Part shown: positions 8,800-17,395 of the stretch, in pieces
How positions within the stretch are numbered: position 1 is the stretch's first letter
Layout of the letters: every line of letters begins with the position of its first letter
DNA from: Ochrobactrum sp. CM-21-5
GTDB lineage: Bacteria; Pseudomonadota; Alphaproteobacteria; Rhizobiales; Rhizobiaceae
Length of the DNA stretch: 64,000 bases
Direction of reading: 5' to 3'
Assembly (NCBI RefSeq): GCF_014253075.1
Contig: NZ_JACLZJ010000001.1
Span: forward strand, 868,001-932,000
Translations under genes and position numbers: made by a program
Notes under the pieces: generated by a model
Database searches by the model: none
Told to the model about the DNA's origin: nothing
What the model saw: the letters and a program-made list of their open reading frames with translations, nothing else

Positions 8800-9537
8800 A
8801 TGTTTGATCTGACTGGCCGCAAGGCTCTGGTGACTGGTGCGACCGGCGGTCTGGGTGAAGCAATCGCCCGCGCCCTGCACGCACAGGGCGCTATCGTCGG
8901 CCTGCACGGCACTCGTGAGGAAAAGCTGCAGGAATTGGCAGCCGAACTCGGCGAGCGTACCTTCATTTTCCCGGCCAACCTGTCAGACCGTGAAGCCGTC
9001 AAGGCTCTTGGCCAGAAGGCCGAAGAGGAAATGGGCGGCGTCGATATTCTGGTCAACAATGCCGGGATCACCCGTGACGGCCTTTTCGTGCGCATGAGCG
9101 ACGAGGACTGGGATGCGGTGCTCAACGTCAATCTGACATCCGTATTCAACCTCACGCGCGAACTGACCCATCCGATGATGCGCCGCCGCCAGGGCCGCAT
9201 CATCAACATCACCTCCATTGTCGGCGTGACCGGCAATCCGGGCCAGGCGAATTATTGCGCTTCCAAGGCGGGCCTTATCGGTTTCTCGAAATCGCTGGCG
9301 CAGGAAATCGCAAGCCGCAACGTGACCGTGAACTGCATTGCTCCGGGCTTCATCGAATCGGCCATGACCGATAAGCTGAACGAGAAGCAGAAAGAGGCGA
9401 TCATGGGCAATATTCCCATGAGGCGCATGGGCGTGGGTACCGATATTGCTGCCGCCGTGGTCTATCTGGCCAGCGACGCGGCGGCCTATGTGACCGGTCA
9501 GACGCTGCATGTTAATGGCGGCATGGCGATGATTTAA
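8800..9537 (+). CDS. fabG: 3-oxoacyl-[acyl-carrier-protein] reductase
   Basis: FabG is the NADPH-dependent reductase of beta-ketoacyl-ACP in fatty-acid elongation. The 245-aa short-chain dehydrogenase has the cofactor loop TGATGGLG, the NNAG motif, and the catalytic Ser-Tyr-Lys with Tyr and Lys in the YCASK motif. GAAGAGGG precedes ATG 8800. It lies 13 nt after fabD in the same direction and is probably co-transcribed. The next 287 nt to acpP hold no gene; a small CCCC-GTCA-GGGG hairpin lies just past the stop at 9540-9551. Confidence 0.97.
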   Translation: MFDLTGRKALVTGATGGLGEAIARALHAQGAIVGLHGTREEKLQELAAELGERTFIFPANLSDREAVKALGQKAEEEMGGVDILVNNAGITRDGLFVRMSDEDWDAVLNVNLTSVFNLTRELTHPMMRRRQGRIINITSIVGVTGNPGQANYCASKAGLIGFSKSLAQEIASRNVTVNCIAPGFIESAMTDKLNEKQKEAIMGNIPMRRMGVGTDIAAAVVYLASDAAAYVTGQTLHVNGGMAMI

Positions 9538-9824
9538 GCCCCGTCAGGGGTCCTTCACCTCGCCGATTATGGTATAAAAGGCTGTAAACCGGGGTTCTGG
9601 AAAGGAAATGCGCTTTGCCTTGCTCAAGAAGCATGGTAATGCGCCCGATGAGAGTTGCGGTATTTCCCCAAGGGGTGCCGCAATCCTGTTCCGAAAGGAA
9701 TATCCACAGGATGCCTGTGCGGGCAGCTATGCTCGCAACTTGGCAGGCATCTTATAACTTGATTACAATCCTGCATGCCGCTAACCAAGGCAGAGCAAAC
9801 AAACACACAGGTCGAGGTTCCGAC

Positions 9825-10061
9825 ATGAGCGATACCGCAGAGCGCGTCAAGAAAATCGTTGTTGAACATCTGGGCGTAGATGCCGACAAAGTTACCGAAG
9901 GCGCGAGCTTCATTGATGATCTCGGCGCAGACAGCCTTGACACTGTCGAGCTGGTCATGGCGTTCGAAGAAGAATTCGGCGTTGAAATTCCTGACGATGC
10001 TGCCGAGACGATCCTCACGGTCGGCGACGCTGTGAAGTTCATCGACAAGGCTTCGGCCTAA
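9825..10061 (+). CDS. acpP: Acyl carrier protein
   Basis: Small acidic carrier of growing acyl chains. The 78-aa protein has the canonical DSLDTVEL motif, whose serine receives the 4'-phosphopantetheine arm. The true start is ATG 9825 ([10 protein letters not shown]); an open frame extends further upstream only by chance. The gene sits in its usual place between fabG and fabF and, with its own upstream gap and downstream terminator, is probably also transcribed separately at a high level, as elsewhere. Confidence 0.98.
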   Translation: MSDTAERVKKIVVEHLGVDADKVTEGASFIDDLGADSLDTVELVMAFEEEFGVEIPDDAAETILTVGDAVKFIDKASA

Positions 10062-10073
10062 TCTGAGCTTTCG

Positions 10074-10113
10074 GGGCTGGGGTTGTTCGAATCCCGGCCC
10101 TGTTCGTTTTTTT
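10074..10113 (+). terminator. Intrinsic terminator after acpP
   Basis: A GC-rich stem (10074-10082 with 10092-10100, one G-T pair within it) is followed within 7 nt by a run of seven T residues at 10107-10113. It starts 12 nt past the acpP stop codon. Confidence 0.88.
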
Positions 10114-10281
10114 GAATGCATTGACCGGTCGCCCTGCGGCCGGATTGTGAATCTGCCGGAGCGCTGGCGTTAAGCTGCGCCGCATATTTTGCAAGCTCCG
10201 GTCAAAACGATTGGAGCATCATCCCTTCAAAAGCCGAGCACGGCTTCGGGTCGATGTTCGTAACGGTCTTAAGGGGTGAAT

Positions 10282-11541
10282 ATGAGGCGTGTCGTTATCA
10301 CCGGTCTCGGTCTGGTGTCGCCGCTTGCAAGCGGTGTCGAAGAGACTTGGAAGCGGCTTATAGCCGGTGAAAGCGGGGCTCGCCGCATCACGGAATTCGA
10401 GATTGACGATCTGGCCTGCCAGATTGCCTGCCGCGTGCCGGTGGGCGACGGCACGAACGGCACGTTTAATGCCGATCTCCATATGGAGCCCAAGGAACAA
10501 CGCAAGGTCGATCCTTTCATCGTCTATGCGGTCGGCGCAGCCGATCAGGCGCTGGACGACGCTGACTGGCATCCCCAAAGCGACGAAGACCAGATTCGCA
10601 CCGGTGTTCTCATCGGTTCGGGCATTGGCGGCATCGAAGGTATTGTCGAGGCGGGCTACACGCTGCGCGACAAGGGACCCCGCCGTATTTCTCCATTCTT
10701 CATTCCCGGTCGTCTGATCAATCTGGCTTCCGGCCATGTGTCGATCAAGCACAAGTTGCGCGGGCCGAACCATGCGGTCGTCACCGCCTGCTCCACCGGC
10801 GCGCACGCCATTGGCGATGCAGCCCGCCTGATCGCTTTTGGCGATGCGGATGTAATGGTGGCCGGCGGTACGGAATCGCCGGTGAGCCGCATTTCGCTGG
10901 CTGGTTTTGCGGCCTGCAAGGCGCTTTCCACCAAGCGCAATGACGATCCCACCGCTGCATCGCGCCCTTATGATGAAGACCGCGACGGCTTCGTAATGGG
11001 TGAGGGTGCGGGCGTCGTGGTTCTCGAAGCGCTGGACCACGCTCTGGCGCGCGGCGCAAAGATCTATGCTGAAGTCATCGGCTACGGCCTTTCGGGCGAC
11101 GCCTATCACATCACCGCTCCGAGCGAGAACGGCGAAGGCGCGCAGCGCTGCATGGAAGCCGCAATCAAGCGCGCTGGCATCACGCCGGACCAGATCGACT
11201 ACATCAACGCACACGGCACTTCGACCATGGCCGACACGATCGAGCTTGGCGCTGTCGAACGGGTGGTGGGCGATGCGGCGCCGAACATTTCCATGTCGTC
11301 AACCAAGTCGTCCATCGGCCATCTGCTGGGTGCTGCCGGTGCTGCGGAAGCGATTTTCTCGACGCTTGCCATTCGCGACAATATCGCGCCCGCGACGCTC
11401 AATCTCGACAATCCGGCGGTGACGACGAAGATCGACCTGGTGCCGCACAAGGCGCGTGAACGCAAGATTGACGTGGCCTTGTCGAACTCGTTTGGATTCG
11501 GGGGTACGAACGCTTCGCTGGTGTTGCGCCGATACTCCTGA
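10282..11541 (+). CDS. fabF: 3-oxoacyl-[acyl-carrier-protein] synthase II
   Basis: FabF (KAS II) condenses malonyl-ACP with acyl-ACP to lengthen fatty acids. The 419-aa thiolase-fold protein contains the active-site cysteine in TACSTGAHAIGDA and the catalytic histidines in HGTST and SSIGHLLGAAG. ATG 10282 is preferred, with AAGGGG 10 nt upstream; a GTG at 10276 would add two residues. It is followed by its own intrinsic terminator, which separates the fab genes from mltG. Confidence 0.97.
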   Translation: MRRVVITGLGLVSPLASGVEETWKRLIAGESGARRITEFEIDDLACQIACRVPVGDGTNGTFNADLHMEPKEQRKVDPFIVYAVGAADQALDDADWHPQSDEDQIRTGVLIGSGIGGIEGIVEAGYTLRDKGPRRISPFFIPGRLINLASGHVSIKHKLRGPNHAVVTACSTGAHAIGDAARLIAFGDADVMVAGGTESPVSRISLAGFAACKALSTKRNDDPTAASRPYDEDRDGFVMGEGAGVVVLEALDHALARGAKIYAEVIGYGLSGDAYHITAPSENGEGAQRCMEAAIKRAGITPDQIDYINAHGTSTMADTIELGAVERVVGDAAPNISMSSTKSSIGHLLGAAGAAEAIFSTLAIRDNIAPATLNLDNPAVTTKIDLVPHKARERKIDVALSNSFGFGGTNASLVLRRYS

Positions 11542-11573
11542 CCGATAGTTGAGAATAATAATTCGTGAAATGT

Positions 11574-11601
11574 AAAAACGCGGGGATTTCTCCGCGTTTT
11601 T
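11574..11601 (+). terminator. Intrinsic terminator after fabF
   Basis: A 10-bp perfect stem (11574-11583 with 11592-11601) whose 3' arm ends in TTTTT lies about 30 nt past the fabF stop. The A-run at the 5' base and T-run at the 3' base are typical of a Rho-independent terminator. Confidence 0.9.
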
Positions 11602-11706
11602 GTCAAAATATAACCGGATGCGATATTTAGAATCGCTGATAGCGGATAGTGTAACTCGAACTGAATGACGTTTCGGCTTTTCGATCAGGAAAAACCGGGA
11701 AGTATT

Positions 11707-11806
11707 TGGAGCGCATCCCGAAAAGTGTGAAACGTTTTCGGACAGGGTGCGCGGAGAGACAACAATTGGAGTGCCGATCGGATATGTCGGATCGGAATGC
11801 GCTCTG
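11707..11806. repeat. Palindromic ~100-bp dispersed repeat, copy between fabF and mltG
   Basis: Two successive imperfect hairpins make up the unit. The left one pairs GCGCATCCCGAAAA-like sequence (from 11711) with TTTTCGG...GGTGCGC (to about 11752). The right one contains CCGATC pairing with GATCGG and ends GCGCTCT. The layout and length match the better-conserved copy at 44191-44293. It fills much of the 307-nt gap upstream of mltG; nothing else was recognised there. Confidence 0.6.
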
Positions 11807-11848
11807 AATGCCGATTGACTGCGCGGATAACAGGACTGAGGTGATGGA

Positions 11849-13060
11849 GTGAATTCAAAGGCGCAACCCGGAACCAATCCTGCTGAAGAGCAAGCGGAAG
11901 AGGCCGCGCCCGAAACGGCAGCGGAGCAGAAGCCGTTTGTGCCGAAATCCGCCTCGGAAGCCTTGCGGCCTGAGCCCGGAACGCCGCCGCCGCGCAAGCG
12001 TTCGCGTCATGCGCGCAGCCAGATTGTCGTCTTCATGAACTTCATGCTGTCGCTGGTGGTGCTGGTTCTGCTCGGCGCATCGGCCCTGTTCTATTTTGGC
12101 AAGCTTCAGTTCGATTCCGAAGGCCCCCTCACGGAGGAAACGACCTTCCTCGTGAAGCGCGGCGCGGGCATTTCCGAGGTATCCAACAGTCTTGAAAACC
12201 GCGATATCGTCAGCGATGCGCGCATTTTTCGTTACGGCATGCGCACGCTTGGGCACGAAAATGATCTCAAGGCGGGCGAATACGCGATTCCTGCCGGAGC
12301 AACGATGCGCGATGTGATGAACATCCTCATCAGCGGCAAGTCGATCATGTATGCGCTGACGATTCCAGAAGGGCTGACAGTCAAGCAGATATTCGACCGT
12401 ATCTCGGCCAACGACACACTGGTCGGGGAAATGCCGAAGGAAATGCCGCCTGAAGGGGCACTCTTCACCGACACGCTGAATTTCACGCGTGGCACGTCGC
12501 GCACGGAAATCATCGACCGCATGATCGCCTCGCAGAAGAAGCTTGTCGATGATCTTTGGGCCAAGCGTCGCTCCGACCTGCCGGTCAAGGACAGGAACGA
12601 ATTCGTGACGCTTGCCTCCATCGTGGAGAAGGAAACGGGCATTGCATCGGAACGTCCGCATGTGGCCTCGGTTTTCGTGAACCGTTTGAACAAGGGCATG
12701 CGCCTTCAGTCCGATCCGACGATCATTTATGGTCTGTTCGGCGGGGCCGGCAAGCCCTCCAACCGTCCGATTTTCAAGTCGGACATCGAGAAGCCGACGC
12801 CTTACAACACCTATGTGATCAATGGCCTCCCGCCAACGCCGATTGCCAATCCGGGCAGGGCGGCACTTGAGGCTGTCGCCAATCCGCTCGATACCGGCGA
12901 TCTTTACTTCGTTGCCGATGGAACGGGAGGTCACGTCTTCTCCGCGACATTGAAGGACCACAACGACAATGTGCGCAAATGGCGCGCAACGGAGCAGCAG
13001 AAGAACCTCGAACAGCAAAAGACTGGCGGAGCTGCAGGCAACCAGAATACGGGACAGTAA
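11849..13060 (+). CDS. mltG: Endolytic murein transglycosylase MltG (YceG-like)
   Basis: MltG cleaves nascent peptidoglycan strands at the inner membrane and is thought to set glycan chain length. The 403-aa protein has a proline/alanine-rich cytoplasmic N-terminus, one membrane helix at about residues 54-75 and a LysM-like segment. The catalytic YceG domain follows, with the glutamate in the LASIVEKETG motif and the FVNRL signature. The start is GTG at 11849; the ATG at 11844 is out of frame and stops at once. A glutamine-rich tail ends the protein. A repeat element precedes the gene and part of one follows it. Confidence 0.94.
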   Translation: MNSKAQPGTNPAEEQAEEAAPETAAEQKPFVPKSASEALRPEPGTPPPRKRSRHARSQIVVFMNFMLSLVVLVLLGASALFYFGKLQFDSEGPLTEETTFLVKRGAGISEVSNSLENRDIVSDARIFRYGMRTLGHENDLKAGEYAIPAGATMRDVMNILISGKSIMYALTIPEGLTVKQIFDRISANDTLVGEMPKEMPPEGALFTDTLNFTRGTSRTEIIDRMIASQKKLVDDLWAKRRSDLPVKDRNEFVTLASIVEKETGIASERPHVASVFVNRLNKGMRLQSDPTIIYGLFGGAGKPSNRPIFKSDIEKPTPYNTYVINGLPPTPIANPGRAALEAVANPLDTGDLYFVADGTGGHVFSATLKDHNDNVRKWRATEQQKNLEQQKTGGAAGNQNTGQ

Positions 13061-13101
13061 GTCCCGGCTGGGTGATACCCGTGGATGTGGAACAAAGAGT
13101 T

Positions 13102-13131
13102 GGAGCGGTTCTGATGGTTCGGAACCGCTCT
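13102..13131. repeat. Right-half hairpin of the palindromic repeat family
   Basis: GAGCGGTTC (13103-13111) pairs perfectly with GAACCGCTC (13122-13130) around a 10-nt loop. It matches the right arm of the copy at 44253-44292. The left half, if present (13060-13100), is too degenerate to define. It lies 41 nt past the mltG stop and could also serve as a 3' hairpin for that transcript. Confidence 0.65.
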
Positions 13132-13337
13132 GACGATAGTTAGCCCGGAGCCTGCTGCCATGCACAGGCTCCGGGCTTGATTTGAGAGTATTTCCGGCTG
13201 AGTGCAGAACGGCAGCATTCGGGAATGCGAGGCAACAAAGACTTGGAAAAGTTTCAGCGTTTTAGATAATGCGGGAATGGCTCCAGGAGCCGGCGGCTGA
13301 AAACGACAAGTCGCGGATTCCAGTGAAGGGAAAGCGC

Positions 13338-14237
13338 ATGGCGCTTCAAAGCATGACCGGGTTCGCGCGCCACGCGGCGCAGCACGTGATGGCTGGCGGT
13401 GAGGCGCGCATCGTTTGGGAAGTGCGCTCCGTCAACGGCAAGGGGCTGGACCTGCGCCTGCGTCTGCCGCAGGGGCTGGAAGGGGCGGAGCATTCCGTGC
13501 GCTCCATGCTGGCGCGTCACTTCTCCCGCGGCAATTTTCAGGCGAGCCTCACCGTCGAGCGTGGGGAAGCGCAGGCGGGTTTCAGCATCAATCAGGCAAT
13601 GCTGGCCGAAGTTCTGAAGCTCGGCGCGGATTTGCAGGCCAGCCACGGTCTGGCGCCCGCGAGCGTGGACGGCATTTTGTCTCTGCGCGGCATCATCGAT
13701 CAGGCGCAGATGTCGGACGACGACGGCGAAAGGGCTGAGCTCGAGGCGGCGATTGTCAGAGGCTTCGAGGGCGCGCTGAAGTTGATCGCCGAGGCGCGAA
13801 AGCAGGAAGGCAAAGCGCTTTTCGCGATTCTTTCGACCCATATCGACACGATTGAACGTTTGACGAACAGCGCGCGCAGCGATCCGTCGCGCGGCACGGA
13901 CGCGATCAAAGCCCGGCTGGCGGGACAGGTGGCGCTGCTGCTGGACGCGGCGCGCGAACTGGACGAAATGCGGCTCTATCAAGAGGCGGCTTTCCTCGCT
14001 ACGAAGGCGGATATTCAGGAGGAGCTGGACCGGCTGAAGACCCATGTTGCGTCTGCGCGAAAGCTGCTGGCGGATGGCGGACCGATCGGGCGCAAGCTCG
14101 ATTTTCTTTCACAGGAATTTAATCGTGAGGCGAATACACTGTGTTCCAAATCGAACGCAGCGTCGATCACGGCCATCGGACTGGAGCTGAAGGCGGTGGT
14201 CGATCAGTTTCGCGAACAAGTACAGAATCTGGAGTAA
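13338..14237 (+). CDS. YicC family endoribonuclease
   Basis: A 299-aa YicC-like protein (YicC_N followed by DUF1732). The family has been linked to RNA degradation and stationary-phase survival in E. coli. The N-terminal SMTGFAR motif and the C-terminal [15 protein letters not shown] signature are both present and intact. ATG 13338 follows GAAGGGAAAG; an in-frame start at 13269 lacks a ribosome-binding site. It stands 8 nt before gmk, an arrangement conserved in many proteobacteria, and the two genes are very probably one transcript. Confidence 0.93.
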   Translation: MALQSMTGFARHAAQHVMAGGEARIVWEVRSVNGKGLDLRLRLPQGLEGAEHSVRSMLARHFSRGNFQASLTVERGEAQAGFSINQAMLAEVLKLGADLQASHGLAPASVDGILSLRGIIDQAQMSDDDGERAELEAAIVRGFEGALKLIAEARKQEGKALFAILSTHIDTIERLTNSARSDPSRGTDAIKARLAGQVALLLDAARELDEMRLYQEAAFLATKADIQEELDRLKTHVASARKLLADGGPIGRKLDFLSQEFNREANTLCSKSNAASITAIGLELKAVVDQFREQVQNLE

Positions 14238-14245
14238 CAGCAATC

Positions 14246-14908
14246 ATGGCCATCTCTTCGGTTGAAAATGGCATTGCACGCAGAGGCTTGATGGTGGTGA
14301 TCTCGTCACCGTCGGGCGCGGGGAAATCCACCATCGCGCGACAGTTGCTCAACGACCCGGACATGAAGCTTTCGCTGTCGATCAGCGTGACGACACGCCC
14401 GCGCCGCCCCAGCGAGATCAACGGCGTACACTATCACTTTATTACCGCGCGCGAGTTCGAACGTCTGCGCGACAGTGACGAACTGATCGAATGGGCGGAA
14501 GTGCACGGCAATTTCTACGGTACGCTGCGTGAAACCGCGGAAATCGCGCTGGCTGATGGTCAGGACATGCTTTTCGACATCGATTGGCAGGGCGCGGACC
14601 AGTTGCAGGCCCAGATGCCCGCCGACGTGGTCTCGATCTTCATCCTGCCGCCGACCATGCATGAATTGCAGCAGCGCCTCAATCGACGTGCGGAAGATAC
14701 GGCGGACGTGATAGAAACGCGTCTGCAGAATGCCCGCTTTGAAATCCAGAAATGGGTGCAGTACGATTATATCGTCATCAATGAGGACCTTGAGCGCTCT
14801 TATGAGGGGATCAAGGGCATCATCACTGCAGAGCGCTTGCGTCGCGACCGCCGCCCCGGCCTGTTCGATTTTGTGACGGGCTTGCTGGAGGAAGAACCGG
14901 GAGCATAG
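14246..14908 (+). CDS. gmk: Guanylate kinase
   Basis: Phosphorylates GMP to GDP with ATP, an essential step of guanine nucleotide synthesis. The 220-aa protein carries the P-loop [10 protein letters not shown], the GMP-binding [11 protein letters not shown] segment, and the [12 protein letters not shown] motif. ATG 14246 is 8 nt past the yicC stop with CTGGAG upstream; the longer open frame from 14141 overlaps yicC and is not used. The next gene begins 6 nt downstream on the same strand. Confidence 0.97.
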   Translation: MAISSVENGIARRGLMVVISSPSGAGKSTIARQLLNDPDMKLSLSISVTTRPRRPSEINGVHYHFITAREFERLRDSDELIEWAEVHGNFYGTLRETAEIALADGQDMLFDIDWQGADQLQAQMPADVVSIFILPPTMHELQQRLNRRAEDTADVIETRLQNARFEIQKWVQYDYIVINEDLERSYEGIKGIITAERLRRDRRPGLFDFVTGLLEEEPGA

Positions 14909-14914
14909 GCGGCT

Positions 14915-15583
14915 GTGTCGTTTACAAGCCCCCAGATCAAACATTGGTCCGTTGTGGAGCTTCTTCACGAGACGGTAAAGACCCCGAACATACATATTCG
15001 TGGCAAGCACAGCTATTACAGCAATGCCTGGTCGGGTTCGTTTGAAGAAAGCGTTGTTCGCTATCTTTACGGCGACGAATACAGTCTGAAAGCGTGGGAA
15101 TCCCAGTGGCCGGTCGACCAGCTCCATATCGGTGACTATGTGTGTGTTGGTGCCGAGGCTGTCATTTTGATGGGCGGTAATCACACGCATCGCACGGATT
15201 GGTTCAGCCTTTATCCGTTTCCCGAAGTCATTTCCGATGCCTATATCGGCAAGGGCGATACGACCATCGGCGATGGCGCCTGGATCGGAATGCGCGCCAT
15301 GATCATGCCGGGCGTTACGATCGGGGAAGGAGCGGTTATCGCCTCCGGCGCGATCGTCACGAAAGACGTATCCCCTTACACGATTGTGGCGGGCAATCCG
15401 GCTGTTCCCATCCGCCAGCGGTTTCCGTCCGCCACTGTCCAAATGCTTCTCTCATTGAAAATCTACGGCTGGGATGAGAGGAAGTTCACAGCGATGAAGA
15501 CCTTCCTTTGCGCAGAGAATATCGATGCGCTTGTCGCCGCCTCAGGCGCATATGATCAACGTTCGGAGAAGCCGGACCTGTAA
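14915..15583 (+). CDS. CatB-like hexapeptide-repeat O-acetyltransferase
   Basis: A 222-aa left-handed beta-helix acetyltransferase of the xenobiotic acetyltransferase (XAT/CatB) group, which moves acetyl from acetyl-CoA to hydroxyl groups of antibiotics or sugars. Hexapeptide repeats run through the middle (IGDYVCVGAEAVILMGG, then IGDGAWIGMRAMIMPG). A catalytic-type histidine follows in GNHTH, and an IVAGNPA motif closes the fold. The start is GTG 14915, 6 nt after gmk, suggesting translational coupling. The substrate is unknown; chloramphenicol resistance should not be assumed from the family name. Confidence 0.85.
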   Translation: MSFTSPQIKHWSVVELLHETVKTPNIHIRGKHSYYSNAWSGSFEESVVRYLYGDEYSLKAWESQWPVDQLHIGDYVCVGAEAVILMGGNHTHRTDWFSLYPFPEVISDAYIGKGDTTIGDGAWIGMRAMIMPGVTIGEGAVIASGAIVTKDVSPYTIVAGNPAVPIRQRFPSATVQMLLSLKIYGWDERKFTAMKTFLCAENIDALVAASGAYDQRSEKPDL

Positions 15584-15644
15584 CCGAAGGGGTGCGGAGT
15601 TCGTGTGCAGGCCCGCGTCGCTTTTCTCAACCCCAACCCGCTTG

Positions 15645-15791
15645 TCAGTCCAGCAGGATCAGCACGCCGTCCACCATACCCAGTATGAGGATGAGAGTAC
15701 CCATTGCAATGGCGGTGATGACCAGCATGCGTTTTTGCCGGTCGCGTTTTTCAGTCTGCTTCCCGGACCAGTCGTAAGGCGATTCAGGCAT
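15645..15791 (-). CDS. Small single-pass membrane protein (48 aa)
   Basis: A very strong GGAGGGGAGA ribosome-binding site directly precedes ATG 15791, giving a 48-aa peptide. It has a charged, basic N-terminal half (residues 10-22 rich in K, R and E) and one hydrophobic helix from about residue 23 to the C-terminus, which ends LILLD. It lies upstream of tldD on the opposite side of a convergent junction with the acetyltransferase. No family is recognised. The ribosome-binding site and the well-formed helix support it as a real gene; a longer start at 15839 is less likely. Confidence 0.65.
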   Translation of the reverse strand: MPESPYDWSGKQTEKRDRQKRMLVITAIAMGTLILILGMVDGVLILLD

Positions 15792-15846
15792 TCTCCCCTC
15801 CAGATGCCCTACTTTCTCCGACCGGCGTGATGATTGCAAGCCCTGC

Positions 15847-17259
15847 TCACACAGCGGTTCCGCCGACAGTCACCTGATCCATGCGCAAATGCGGCTGGCC
15901 GACGCCGACCGGCACCCACTGGCCGCCCTTGCCGCAATTGCCGCTGCCGGTATCGAGTTTCATGTCGTTACCGATCATCGAAATGCGCTGCATCGCGTCT
16001 GGCCCGTTGCCGATCAGCATCGCTCCCTTGATCGGTGCGCTGACCTTGCCGTCTTCGATCATATAGGCTTCCGTACAGCCGAACACGAACTTGCCGGACG
16101 TGATGTCCACCTGCCCGCCACCGAAAGAAACAGCATAAATGCCTTTCTTCATCGAGGCGATGATCTCTTCCGGCGTCCTGTCGCCGGACAGCATATAGGT
16201 GTTGGTCATGCGCGGCATCGGCGCATGAGCATAGGATTCGCGGCGTCCGTTGCCGGTGGCCTCCATGCCCATGAGACGGGCATTCTGCCGGTCCTGCATA
16301 TAGTTGACGAGCTTGCCGTCATCGATCAGCACGGTGCGGTTGGTCGGCGTGCCTTCATCATCGATGGTGAGCGAGCCACGGCGTTCGGCTATTGTGCCGT
16401 CATCGACCACAGTCACGCCCCTGGCCGCGACCTGCTGGCCGAGCAGGCCAGCAAAGGCAGAGGTTTTCTTGCGGTTGAAATCGCCCTCAAGCCCGTGGCC
16501 GACAGCTTCATGCAGCATTACGCCCGGCCAGCCATTGGCCAGCACGATGTCGAAGGTGCCTGCCGGGGCAGGAATGGCCTCCAGATTGACGAGCGCCTGG
16601 CGCAGTGCCTCATCGGCGGCGTGCTGCCAACTCTCGGCGGTCACGAATTCGCCGAATCCCTTGCGTCCGCCGACCGTATGCGAACCTGATTCCTGCCGGT
16701 CTCCGTCGCCCGCCACCACCGAGACGCTGAGGCGCACCATGGGGCGGATATCGCGCACGAAATGGCCATCAGCACGCAGGATCTCGACATGCTGCCAGGA
16801 GCCGGCCAGCGAAACCGATACCTGCCGCACCTTCGGGTCTTTGGCACGCAAATAGGCGTCGATCGTCTGGAGAAGCTGAACCTTGGCGTCGAAGCTCGGC
16901 GAGCCGATAGGATTTTCATCGATGTAGAGCTGACGGTTGGTGCCCGCCGGGGCGGCGGAGTAAGTGCCGCCATAGCCTTTCAGCGTGGCGGAAACGGCGT
17001 CGGAAGCGCGTTTCAGTGCGGCCAGCGACAGATCGCCCGCATGGGCATAGCCGATGGCTTCGCCCGCAATCGCGCGGAGGCCGAAGCCCCGGTCCTGATT
17101 GAAGGAGCCGGTCTTGAGGCGGCCATTATCGAAGACGAGAGCTTCCGCCTCGCGATATTCCATGAAAAGCTCACCATCGTCGCTGCCCTTGAGGCTTTCA
17201 GCAACAAGGCGCTCGATATCGTCGCGGCTGACGTCGAAACTTTCGATCAGACTTTTCAT
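15847..17259 (-). CDS. tldD: Metalloprotease TldD
   Basis: TldD forms a heterodimer with TldE (PmbA) that degrades unfolded peptides and matures some modified peptides. The 470-aa protein has the zinc-binding HExxxH motif (H250, E251, H255 in MLHEAVGH) and the C-terminal TldD domain with GTPTNRTVLIDDG. The ATG at 17259 is immediately preceded by ATTTATTTTT, and the only Shine-Dalgarno (AGGA) is in the 3' arm of the hairpin at 17268-17295. The partner pmbA is not in this window. The 48-aa membrane peptide gene lies just before it in the minus-strand reading order downstream. Confidence 0.96.
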   Translation of the reverse strand: MKSLIESFDVSRDDIERLVAESLKGSDDGELFMEYREAEALVFDNGRLKTGSFNQDRGFGLRAIAGEAIGYAHAGDLSLAALKRASDAVSATLKGYGGTYSAAPAGTNRQLYIDENPIGSPSFDAKVQLLQTIDAYLRAKDPKVRQVSVSLAGSWQHVEILRADGHFVRDIRPMVRLSVSVVAGDGDRQESGSHTVGGRKGFGEFVTAESWQHAADEALRQALVNLEAIPAPAGTFDIVLANGWPGVMLHEAVGHGLEGDFNRKKTSAFAGLLGQQVAARGVTVVDDGTIAERRGSLTIDDEGTPTNRTVLIDDGKLVNYMQDRQNARLMGMEATGNGRRESYAHAPMPRMTNTYMLSGDRTPEEIIASMKKGIYAVSFGGGQVDITSGKFVFGCTEAYMIEDGKVSAPIKGAMLIGNGPDAMQRISMIGNDMKLDTGSGNCGKGGQWVPVGVGQPHLRMDQVTVGGTAV

Positions 17260-17295
17260 AAAAATAAATCCTGCAGCATGTGTCTGCTGCAGGAT
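17260..17295 (-). promoter_or_regulatory. Hairpin with T-rich tail upstream of tldD that contains its ribosome-binding site
   Basis: An 11-bp perfect stem (17268-17278 with 17285-17295) and a 6-nt loop are followed on the minus strand by TTTATTTTT and then directly by the tldD ATG. It has the form of an intrinsic terminator for the IalB gene, yet its 3' arm holds the AGGA that would serve as the tldD ribosome-binding site, 9 nt before the start. A second 9-bp hairpin (17344-17352 with 17383-17391) lies just past the IalB stop. Confidence 0.75.
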
Positions 17296-17395
17296 GTAAG
17301 CCTTAAAGCGGTTGAGAACAACCGTGAGATTAAGAGGTGCTGCGATTCCGGTAATGGCGATGCCAAACGCTACGCCGTCAGCACCGGAATCTTGA

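Noticed and set aside
11855-13165. A 436-codon antisense frame over mltG
   Set aside because: The sense strand encodes a clear MltG with catalytic motifs; the antisense product has no features.
14915-15583. Calling the hexapeptide protein a chloramphenicol acetyltransferase
   Set aside because: The XAT fold is shared by many sugar and antibiotic acetyltransferases; nothing in the sequence or context shows drug specificity.
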